64,000 bases of DNA from Siminovitchia thermophila (lineage in GTDB: Bacteria; Bacillota; Bacilli; Bacillales; Bacillaceae_C). How positions within the stretch are numbered: the first letter of the stretch is position 1; every line of letters begins with the position of its first letter. The position numbers and the translations under genes were made by a program. Shown here piece by piece: positions 55,933 through 64,000 of the stretch. The notes below the pieces were generated by a model that ran no database searches, was not told the origin of the DNA, and saw nothing but the letters and a program-made list of their open reading frames with translations. The stretch lies in contig NZ_JAFBFH010000013.1 of NCBI RefSeq assembly GCF_016909185.1, forward strand, positions 1 to 64,000, read 5' to 3'.

Positions 55933-56142
55933 TTGGACAAGAAACAGAAAGAACAAAAGAACGTGAATGCTGAATTGGATGGCATGGGCCTTTTCGGAAC
56001 GACATCTAATAAGAATATTGGCGGTTATGAAACTTCCGGCGACATTGAAAACGCCGGCAAGCCGGAGAAAGGTTTTCAAAAGCCTGACGAGGAAGAAATG
56101 CAGGCATCCATTCAAGAAGATGATCGGGAACAATCTTATTAA
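55933..56142 (+). CDS. Small acidic hydrophilic protein
   Basis: Sixty-nine residues, TTG start at 55933 set by GGAGGTGG. Rich in Lys, Glu, Asn and Gly (NKNIGGYETSGDIENAGKPE), no membrane helix, probably disordered. It is followed in the same direction by a 55-residue protein and a phospholipase-like gene. A spore-related role is possible but only guessed from composition and the organism. Confidence 0.65.
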   Translation: MDKKQKEQKNVNAELDGMGLFGTTSNKNIGGYETSGDIENAGKPEKGFQKPDEEEMQASIQEDDREQSY

Positions 56143-56161
56143 AGGAGGCAGAACGCGCGAA

Positions 56162-56329
56162 ATGGTTCAAAAAGGAAAAAAGCAGTATCGAGTAACAACA
56201 GGCGATTATGAAAATAAAACAGGCGGACTACATTTTGGTTATGAATATAGCTCCGGAAATAGACTGAGCAGAAACAAAAACAATGAGCAAAGAGCACCAA
56301 AGGAAAAAAGTGGCGACAAACCAATTTAA
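56162..56329 (+). CDS. Small basic hydrophilic protein
   Basis: Fifty-five residues starting MVQKGKKQYRVTTGDYENKT; AAAGGAGG lies 13 nt before ATG 56162, a long but usable spacing. Rich in Lys, Asn, Gly and Tyr, without hydrophobic segments. It begins 20 nt after the acidic protein, so the two form a pair, acidic then basic. Family unknown. Confidence 0.6.
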   Translation: MVQKGKKQYRVTTGDYENKTGGLHFGYEYSSGNRLSRNKNNEQRAPKEKSGDKPI

Positions 56330-56397
56330 ATGGTAAAAGACGTATGCCATCGCCAATATTCCAATCCCTCCATATATTAATACAGGAGGTGTTGTGA

Positions 56398-56676
56398 TTG
56401 CGAAGAGCCATGAGAAGAAGCCGGGGTCTTTGTATTTTTCCAGGGTACAATTGGTGCGGCCCCGGCTGCAGCGGCCCTGGAGCTCCCGTAAATGATGTGG
56501 ATGCTTGTTGCATGAGACACGACTACTGTCTGCAGAACAATATTCATCCCTGTATATGCGATGATGAGTTTATGCATTGTTTAAAACCAAAAATCGAACC
56601 GTACACACAAAAAGGCCGGGCCAGTGCGCTTATGTACAACTTTATGAGATTAAAAACCGCGTTCTTTTGCGGCTAA
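56398..56676 (+). CDS. Phospholipase A2-like cysteine-rich protein
   Basis: Ninety-two residues, TTG 56398 preceded by AGGAGGTG. It contains the calcium-loop and catalytic region of PLA2-like proteins, FPGYNWCGPGCSGPG then PVNDVDACCMRHDYCL with the His-Asp pair, similar to the parvovirus VP1-type domain found in Bacillus. Ten cysteines suggest disulfides, yet no signal peptide is visible. Possible spore-coat or lytic role; lipase activity unproven. Confidence 0.75.
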   Translation: MRRAMRRSRGLCIFPGYNWCGPGCSGPGAPVNDVDACCMRHDYCLQNNIHPCICDDEFMHCLKPKIEPYTQKGRASALMYNFMRLKTAFFCG

Positions 56677-56710
56677 AATAATCGGATTGAATTCGGGAAT
56701 ATTTTTCATG

Positions 56711-56744
56711 AAAAAACCCGGCAAGCCAGACGGCTGCCGAGTTT
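56711..56744 (-). terminator. Terminator of tyrS
   Basis: Stem ACTCGGCA/TGCCGGGT (one G-U pair) with a 10-nt loop and six T on the minus strand, just beyond the tyrS stop. Confidence 0.8.
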
Positions 56745-56749
56745 CACTT

Positions 56750-58290
<1,541 letters not shown>

Positions 58291-58300
58291 TATAGAAAAT

Positions 58301-58329
58301 ATTGTAGCTACAATGCACCGCCATGTCAA
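58301..58329 (-). promoter_or_regulatory. Sigma-A promoter of tyrS
   Basis: Minus-strand TTGACA (58324-58329), 17-nt spacer, TACAAT (58301-58306). The predicted start near 58294 is just before T-box Stem I. Confidence 0.75.
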
Positions 58330-58355
58330 ATTGTCACGAAAAAACGCCTTCCATA

Positions 58356-58364
58356 TGCTATAAT
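58356..58364 (+). promoter_or_regulatory. Extended -10 promoter of the class A PBP gene
   Basis: TGCTATAAT, i.e. TG-n-TATAAT, 26 nt before the PBP ATG, with no good -35. It is back to back with the tyrS promoter. Confidence 0.55.
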
Positions 58365-58390
58365 TAGTTGTGATTTCAGGAGGTATTTGT

Positions 58391-61300
58391 ATGAAGAGTT
58401 TTTTGAAGGCACGATGGGAGCGACTTAAACAGCGTGCTTTTACCATTGAGAAAAAAGAATGGATGAAAGGTTTCCGGATTACATATGGCGTGGCGTGGAA
58501 CTTGACCTTTCTATTGACGATATTTCTCGTACTGGGCGGCATCTTTGCAGGCGGAGTTGGCGCCGGCTATTTTGCATCACTTGTAAAAGATGAAAAAGTC
58601 CGGCCCGCTTCCAATATGAAACAGGAGATTTTCCATTATGAAGAAACATCCAAGCTTTATTTTGCCGACAATATTTATTTGGGGAAACTCCAGTCTGACA
58701 TTGACAGAGAAGAAGTCAGCATTGAAGAAGTTTCGGATCATTTGAAAAAAGCCGTCATCGCGACAGAGGATGAGTATTTTTACGAGCATAAAGGGGTCGT
58801 TCCCAAAGCTTTAATGAGGGCTGTTTTTCAGGAGTTAACCAACTCTTCTGTCCAAACAGGCGGCAGTACTTTGACACAACAGCTCATTAAAAACCAAATT
58901 TTAACGAACGAAGTTTCTTTTGACCGAAAAGCAAAAGAAATCCTGCTTGCCCTAAGGCTTGAAAAGTTTCTTGAAAAAGATGAAATTTTAGAAGCTTATT
59001 TGAATGTTTCTACATTTGGCAGAAATTCATCTGGACAAAATATTGGCGGGGTTCAGGCCGCGGCAAGAGGAATATTCGGGGTGGATGCGAAAGAGCTGAA
59101 CTTGCCGCAAGCAGCTTTTATTGCCGGCTTGCCGCAAAGCCCGTTCAGATATACGCCATTTGCCAATGGCGGCGGATTAAAAGAGGAATCGCTTCTTGAA
59201 CCCGGCTTAAACAGGATGAAAACCGTTTTGGCCCGGATGCGCGCAGAAGAGTTTATTACCCAAAAAGAATATGAAGAAGCGATTCATTATAATATTGTAG
59301 GCGATTTTATCAAGCCACAGCCGCGGGCTTATGAGCAATATCCATATCTGACCGAAGAAATTGAAAGACGCGGCATTACCATATTGATGGAAATCCTTGC
59401 CAAGAAAGATGGTTACAGTGAAAAGGACTTGCAAAAGGACAAGGGCCTTTACAACAAGTATGAGACTTTGGCACGTCGGGACATCCGGCACAACGGCTAT
59501 CATATCCATACGACAATTCATAAACAAATATATGACACTCATCAAAAAGTAAAAGATGAATACAACAATTACGGTTATACGAAAGTTAGGCAGGAGAGAA
59601 ATCCGGAAACGGGAAAATTGGAGAAAATCAAAGAACCTGTCCAAGTGGGAGCCATTTTAATTGAAAATAAAACCGGTAAAATATTAAGCTTTGTCGGCGG
59701 CCGCGACCATAAACTGGAAGCAACGAACCATGCCACCAAGGCAAAGCGGCAAAATGGTTCAACGATGAAACCACTACTCGTCTACGCGCCTGCTATGGAA
59801 ATGGGGCTCAGCGCTCCTGGCGCGGTTGTGGCAGATATTCCACTCTCAACAGGCGGTAAAGTTTTTAGAAACTATTCAGGCAGGTATTATGGACTTGTTT
59901 CATCCCGAAAAGCGCTTGCCCATTCGTACAACGCCTCCGCCGTTTATACGTACTTAAAAACGGTCAACAACAACCCGGCCGCTTATTTGGAAAAAATGGG
60001 ATTTACGACACTGACGAAAGCGGATCATACCAACATAGCCGCTGCACTCGGCGGGGTTGAAGACGGGGTTACAGTGGAAGAAAACACGAATGCTTTCACG
60101 ACATTCGCCAATGGCGGTAAATTCATCGATGCCTATATGATTGAAAAAATTACGGATCATGACGGCAATATTATTTATGAACATAAAGCCAAGCCTGTCG
60201 ATGTATTTAGCCCACAAACATCTTATTTAATGATTGACATGATGCGAGATGTGCTCAGATACGGAACGGCTTCTGCTGTCCCCGGAATGCTAAAATTTTC
60301 AGCGGATTGGGCCGGAAAAACGGGAACAACGAATGGACCGAATGATGCATGGTTCGTTGCTTCCAATCCAAATGTCACACTTGGCGCCTGGATTGGATAT
60401 GGGAAGCCAGCCCCACTTTCAACTGATGGAAGTGAAGGAAGACGCAATCTCAACATATGGGCAAGATTAATGAATGGCGCCTATGACGCGGCTCCCGACC
60501 TGGTCAAACCAAAAGAAAGGTTCAAGATGCCAGGTGGAATTGTACGGCGTTCGTATTGCGGCATTTCCGGAATGCTTCCATCAAAAGCCTGTTCAGCAGC
60601 AGGCTTGGTACAGTCTGATCTGTTTAACGCGAAATTTGTGCCGACGAAGGTCGATAATAGTTTAGGAAACGGGCGGTACGTCATGATCAAAGGAAAAAAA
60701 TACATGGCTCTGCCTTCCACACCACAAGAATTTACAAAACCAGGCGGTATGCTCAGTCCAGAATTCGTGAAACAAATCTCACTTGGACGAGCGATTAATC
60801 CGGCTTATTTGATTCCGGACAATGATCCAAGGTGGAAAAACTTACTGGCTGCAGGAGCGATCATGCAGGACGATGGAAAGGCACCGGCAAGTGTTTCAAC
60901 CACCATGTCTAACGGATTGCTCACTTGGAATGAATCTCCCAGCCATGATGTCGTTGGTTATCGGGTCTATTCCGGGTCAGGCAAAAGAGTCGCGTCTATC
61001 GCATCCGGTTCTTCTCTATCCTACCGGGCGGGCGGCGGTTCGTATTATGTAGTGGCCGTCGATATTGCCGGCCGTGAATCGGCACCGTCCAACAAAATGG
61101 AAACCAAGCAAGTAAACAAACCGGCAAAAACAGAGGATACTCAAAAGAAACAAACCGAAGTTGATAAAAACAAAGATAAAGATAACAACAAGGAACAACA
61201 AGCACCAACACCACCGGCTCCAAATACACCGCCGCCTAAAAAAGAGGAACCAAAAGAGGAGCCAAAAGACCAACAGAAAGATGACGGGAAAAAGGAAGAA

Positions 61301-61393
61301 CCAAAAGAGCCTAACCAAGGTGGAAACGACGGGAACGGGAACGAAAATGGCGGCAATCCGGTTCCAGATAAAAAAGAGGAACCGAATCAATAA
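58391..61393 (+). CDS. Class A penicillin-binding protein (PBP1A-like) with FN3 and acidic-basic tail
   Basis: Bifunctional cell-wall synthase of 1000 residues. One N-terminal helix at about 25-55; glycosyltransferase domain with ATEDEYFYEHKGV and GGSTLTQQLIKN; transpeptidase with the SxxK motif NGSTMKPLLVYA, SxN in AHSYNAS and KTGTTNGPNDAWF. After about residue 850 comes a fibronectin-III-like module, then a low-complexity Lys/Glu/Pro/Asn/Gly tail of about 110 residues. AGGAGGT sets ATG 58391; the GTG at 58370 lies upstream of that site. Monocistronic, divergent from tyrS. Confidence 0.95.
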   Translation: MKSFLKARWERLKQRAFTIEKKEWMKGFRITYGVAWNLTFLLTIFLVLGGIFAGGVGAGYFASLVKDEKVRPASNMKQEIFHYEETSKLYFADNIYLGKLQSDIDREEVSIEEVSDHLKKAVIATEDEYFYEHKGVVPKALMRAVFQELTNSSVQTGGSTLTQQLIKNQILTNEVSFDRKAKEILLALRLEKFLEKDEILEAYLNVSTFGRNSSGQNIGGVQAAARGIFGVDAKELNLPQAAFIAGLPQSPFRYTPFANGGGLKEESLLEPGLNRMKTVLARMRAEEFITQKEYEEAIHYNIVGDFIKPQPRAYEQYPYLTEEIERRGITILMEILAKKDGYSEKDLQKDKGLYNKYETLARRDIRHNGYHIHTTIHKQIYDTHQKVKDEYNNYGYTKVRQERNPETGKLEKIKEPVQVGAILIENKTGKILSFVGGRDHKLEATNHATKAKRQNGSTMKPLLVYAPAMEMGLSAPGAVVADIPLSTGGKVFRNYSGRYYGLVSSRKALAHSYNASAVYTYLKTVNNNPAAYLEKMGFTTLTKADHTNIAAALGGVEDGVTVEENTNAFTTFANGGKFIDAYMIEKITDHDGNIIYEHKAKPVDVFSPQTSYLMIDMMRDVLRYGTASAVPGMLKFSADWAGKTGTTNGPNDAWFVASNPNVTLGAWIGYGKPAPLSTDGSEGRRNLNIWARLMNGAYDAAPDLVKPKERFKMPGGIVRRSYCGISGMLPSKACSAAGLVQSDLFNAKFVPTKVDNSLGNGRYVMIKGKKYMALPSTPQEFTKPGGMLSPEFVKQISLGRAINPAYLIPDNDPRWKNLLAAGAIMQDDGKAPASVSTTMSNGLLTWNESPSHDVVGYRVYSGSGKRVASIASGSSLSYRAGGGSYYVVAVDIAGRESAPSNKMETKQVNKPAKTEDTQKKQTEVDKNKDKDNNKEQQAPTPPAPNTPPPKKEEPKEEPKDQQKDDGKKEEPKEPNQGGNDGNGNENGGNPVPDKKEEPNQ

Positions 61394-61406
61394 AATATTC
61401 CAAAAG

Positions 61407-61440
61407 AAACCTGCTCCCAGGGCGGAGCAGGTTCGCTTTT
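61407..61440 (+). terminator. Terminator of the PBP gene
   Basis: Stem AACCTGCTCC/GGAGCAGGTT with a 6-nt loop, followed by CGCTTTTG, 14 nt after the stop. Confidence 0.75.
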
Positions 61441-61726
61441 GAGCTGATGTTCCCTCATGACAAGAATTGACTTGAATGTGAAAGATAAATGCAGGGCAGT
61501 CGGTTTGGCCGAAAAAGAGCACAACAAACAGATTCAAGCGATTGAGAGAATATATGTGAAATTTACGATATCCTACATCTTTTTACAAAAGAAGGACCAT
61601 GAAAAATAAAGAAATTCTTTACTCATGAAGTTCTTTGAGGGGCTTTATTTTTTCCCTTAACAAATGACCATCTTCAATTATTGTAATATAATGAATATAC
61701 CGCATATAAAAAAGGGATTAAGGAGT
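61441..61726. other. Intergenic stretch, nothing assigned except a weak promoter
   Basis: It holds no supported gene. A -10-like TATAAT/AATATAAT occurs at 61685-61692, upstream of the frameshifted small gene at 61727, and a small hairpin AAAGAAATTC..GAAGTTCTTT lies at 61608-61636. Confidence 0.4.
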
Positions 61727-61973
61727 ATGAAAATTCATTTCAACAAAGATGAGTATTCACTCTCTATTCATGTTTTGTTTATGAGTCATACTAAACAGAT
61801 TCCTCATAGCATTGGAAAACCCTGATTTTGTTGCATTTCATGAAAGCAATGTAGCTATAGAATGGATAAAGGTAAATGGGTTTTTTATGAATATTGTGTT
61901 ATTTACTCCTCTTGTTTTATCAATATCATTTTTCTTAGCTTTTTTATATTCAAATGATCAATCAAATGAGTGA
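61727..61973 (+). pseudogene. Frameshifted small membrane protein
   Basis: ATG 61727 follows AAGGAG and reads MKIHFNKDEYSLSIHVLFMS up to a stop after 32 codons. One base earlier the frame continues PDFVAFHESNVAIEWIKVNG, then a hydrophobic helix (NIVLFTPLVLSISFFLAFLY) and a stop at 61971. The sum, about 82 residues, looks like a small membrane protein with an internal indel. Family unknown. Confidence 0.5.
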
Positions 61974-61989
61974 GTAACATTTTAAAAGA

Positions 61990-62385
61990 GGCTATTTAAA
62001 AAACTGATAGTTTCTGGCATTCAACAAGCAATCGTGTTTCAAATCACACAAGCACATTGAAATGTTGGTGAAGTCGTTTTCGTTGTTACTTTTTTAAAGC
62101 GAAGTTATTCCGAACGAGCAGAAGTGACAGCGCTCGTGAAAAAGCACCTGAATTTCAGGAAAAAATTTAATGAAATAGGTAAATAAGTCGTGGATGACAA
62201 GATCAGACGAAGGAATTTAAGCAAAAAGCCGCATTGAATGAATCAATGAAAAAATGGCCGCAGAACCATTTCAAGATTCTTGAATGTCCCAACGATTTGA
62301 TGTATTCTCTGCTTTTGACTAGGTTGGATTTAATTGAACGCTACATGGCAGGGAAACTTCAGGCGATTGATCAGCATTTTGTTTG
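61990..62385. other. Stretch with decayed coding traces only
   Basis: An open frame at 62234-62385 (MNESMKKWPQNHFKILECPN...) looks protein-like in composition, but it has no ribosome site, runs into the 20-bp repeats, and matches no family I know. Confidence 0.35.
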
Positions 62386-62407
62386 TACATGGCCCCCTTC
62401 ATTGGAT

Positions 62408-62442
62408 TTTCGCTCCTACCCTTTGACTTTCGTTCCTACCCA
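62408..62442. repeat. Two-unit 20-bp repeat TTTCGCTCCTACCCTTTGAC
   Basis: TTTCG(C/T)TCCTACCC occurs twice exactly 20 bp apart. The period equals that of the array at 45401-45726, although the sequence is unrelated. Confidence 0.6.
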
Positions 62443-62524
62443 AAAATAGAAAACCTTGTAAACTTCAGTAGACCCAGATCATGAATTAATTCAAGGTCTA
62501 TCAGCGCTAGCAATAAAGATGAAA

Positions 62525-62559
62525 CGGCTTAAGCCCTCAAAAAATCAGGGTTCAAGCCG
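62525..62559 (-). terminator. Terminator of acsA
   Basis: Stem CGGCTTaAnCCCT/AGGGTTCAAGCCG with an A-rich loop, about 55 nt beyond the acsA stop. Confidence 0.7.
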
Positions 62560-62613
62560 CTTCCACTGTCTACTTGACAGAAACATTTCACTTTTGGGAC
62601 AGCTTTTTTATGG

Positions 62614-64000
62614 TTAGTCCTCCATCGTCGACAAGTCGCCTGCCGGCAGTCCGAGTTCCCATGATTTCAAGACACGGCGCATGATTTTGCCGCTGCGCGT
62701 TTTTGGAAGCTTGTCCCGGAACTCGATTTCACGAGGTGCGGCATGAGCAGCCAGCCCCGTTTTGACGAATTGGCGGATATCCTCTTTCAATTCCTCACTT
62801 GGTTCGTAATCTTCCATCAGTGCAACAAATGCTTTAATGATTTCCCCGCGGACAGGATCCGGCTTCCCGATGACACCCGCTTCTGCCACGGCAGGGTGTT
62901 CAAGCAGTTTGCTCTCTACTTCAAACGGACCTACCCGCTCGCCGGATGTCATAATGACATCGTCGATTCGGCCTTGGAACCAAACATATCCTTCTTCATC
63001 CATAAAGGCGGAATCTCCCGATACATACCATCCTCCTGGAAGGAAGTAAGAATCATATTTTTGTGGATTTTTCCATATCTCCCGCATCATCGCCGGCCAG
63101 CCTTTTTTAATGGCGAGATTGCCCATCCGGTTTGGTGGCAATATATTCCCCCGATCATCCACAATGGCGACTTCCACCCCAGGGATCGCTTTCCCCATCG
63201 ATCCAGGCTTTATCTCCATACAAGGATAATTGGCAACCACAATGGCGCCTGTTTCCGTCATCCACCATGTATCATGAATACGTTTGCCAAACACTTTCAT
63301 TCCCCAACGAATCACTTCCGGATTTAGCGGTTCGCCGACGCTCAAAATATGCCGAAGTGAAGATAGGTCATATTTTTCAACAAGTTCATCACCTGCACCC
63401 ATCAACATCCGAAATGCCGTTGGAGCGCTATACCAAACCGTCACACCGTAGTCCTCAATCGCTTGGTACCAATTTTCCGGCTTAAAACGACCGCCTGTAA
63501 TCACATTCGAAGTTCCCGTAAGCCAAGGACCGAAAATTCCGTAGGAAGTGCCCGTTACCCAGCCGGGATCGGCCGTGCACCAGTAAATATCGTCTTCCTG
63601 CAAATCCAACACCCAACGGGCAGTTTGATAATGTTGAATCATGGCATTATGAACGTGCAAAACACCTTTTGGCCTTCCCGTTGACCCGGACGTATAATGC
63701 AAAATCAGGCCGTCTTCGCGATCGACCCACTCTATCTCCAAATGCTTGTCCGCTTCTTTCATTTTCTTGTTAAAATTAATAAACGGCCCGGTTTCCTCAA
63801 TGTTTTCTCCTACTAGAAAAATGGCTTTCAATGCAGGAAGTTCATCTACCGGAACCCTATGAACCAAGTCAGGCGTTGTCACAAGCACTTTTGCCTCACT
63901 GTCTTCAAGCCTGTCTTTGACCGCTCCTTCCATAAAAGCCTCAAACAGGGGGCCTACAATCGCGCCGAGCTTAATGGCTCCCAAAATAGAAAAATATAAT
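62614..64000 (-). CDS. acsA: Acetyl-CoA synthetase (partial, 5' end beyond the window)
   Basis: AMP-forming acetate:CoA ligase. The AMP-binding loop LHYTSGSTGRPKGVLHVH, TWWMTETGAIVVANYP, the hinge GRIDDVIMTSGERVGPFE and the C-terminal Lys region LPKTRSGKIMRRVLK are present. The TTG at 63984 is not the start: codons LYFSI before it continue the family sequence to the window edge. About 110 residues are missing compared with the 572-residue B. subtilis AcsA. Scavenges acetate, complementing ackA in the same window. Confidence 0.95.
   Translation of the reverse strand, partial: LYFSILGAIKLGAIVGPLFEAFMEGAVKDRLEDSEAKVLVTTPDLVHRVPVDELPALKAIFLVGENIEETGPFINFNKKMKEADKHLEIEWVDREDGLILHYTSGSTGRPKGVLHVHNAMIQHYQTARWVLDLQEDDIYWCTADPGWVTGTSYGIFGPWLTGTSNVITGGRFKPENWYQAIEDYGVTVWYSAPTAFRMLMGAGDELVEKYDLSSLRHILSVGEPLNPEVIRWGMKVFGKRIHDTWWMTETGAIVVANYPCMEIKPGSMGKAIPGVEVAIVDDRGNILPPNRMGNLAIKKGWPAMMREIWKNPQKYDSYFLPGGWYVSGDSAFMDEEGYVWFQGRIDDVIMTSGERVGPFEVESKLLEHPAVAEAGVIGKPDPVRGEIIKAFVALMEDYEPSEELKEDIRQFVKTGLAAHAAPREIEFRDKLPKTRSGKIMRRVLKSWELGLPAGDLSTMED

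Noticed and set aside
63982-63984. TTG as the start of acsA
   Set aside because: The codons before it continue the AcsA family sequence, so the gene runs past the window edge.

Overview
This window comes from a low-to-moderate GC, spore-forming Bacillaceae chromosome. The evidence is a long block in the Bacillus subtilis order (argGH, moaB, ackA, ytxK, tpx, ytfJ, ytfI, yteJ, sppA, nadK2, ytcI/mbcS, sspA, thiI, iscS, ezrA, refZ, rpsD, then tyrS and acsA), together with strong AGGAGG ribosome sites, frequent TTG and GTG starts, an alpha/beta-type SASP, GerW (YtfJ), RefZ and a T-box on tyrS. The species cannot be fixed from the sequence alone. The window ends inside acsA.

Left part (1-22.6 kb) is metabolic and accessory. 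It holds an N-terminally eroded M24 peptidase, alanine dehydrogenase, and a class III aminotransferase plus a CoA-acylating malonate/methylmalonate-semialdehyde dehydrogenase. A PucR-type regulator diverges from the dehydrogenase, with a clean palindrome between them. This set looks like a beta-alanine or related omega-amino-acid catabolic unit. Two transport and hydrolysis groups follow. One is amidohydrolase, sodium:solute symporter, DUF3311 and an M20 carbamoylase-type hydrolase on the minus strand. The other is a small membrane peptide, a symporter, a frameshifted gene, YhdT, PanF-like symporter and an M20 deacylase on the plus strand. Decayed mobile and defence material sits between and after these: an ABC exporter interrupted by an internally deleted IS110 remnant, a broken second ABC ATPase joined to an IS1182-type transposase fragment, a SUKH protein beside an HNH toxin tail, a one-spacer relic of a type I-C-like CRISPR array, and an M20 pseudogene.

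Middle part (22.6-46.7 kb) is core. It has a polar amino-acid ABC operon with a terminator between the binding protein and the membrane genes, a universal stress protein, argGH, and then the conserved ackA-to-rpsD block. rpsD has a textbook sigma-A promoter and a long leader typical of S4 autoregulation.

The rpsD-tyrS interval, short in B. subtilis, is expanded here to about 10 kb. It contains a stand-alone cis-prenyltransferase, a YozG/YoaS-like pair, DUF1697, an ABC-F ATPase locus, an aldo/keto reductase, a GNAT enzyme, several tiny proteins and a phospholipase A2-like protein. The ABC-F locus is the most intriguing part: promoter, 45-codon upstream ORF, second upstream ORF, intrinsic terminator and ABC-F gene lie in order, as in antibiotic-inducible attenuation systems, but the ABC-F gene itself carries a single-base frameshift.

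Tandem intergenic repeats with a period close to 20 bp recur at four places. Two of them, 44 kb apart, share the core ATACGCGGGTA; the other two have unrelated sequences. A separate 48-bp array lies at 54.7-55.0 kb. Several genes are broken by short indels, so the window mixes a stable core with actively decaying accessory DNA; a few homopolymer frameshifts could also be sequence errors.
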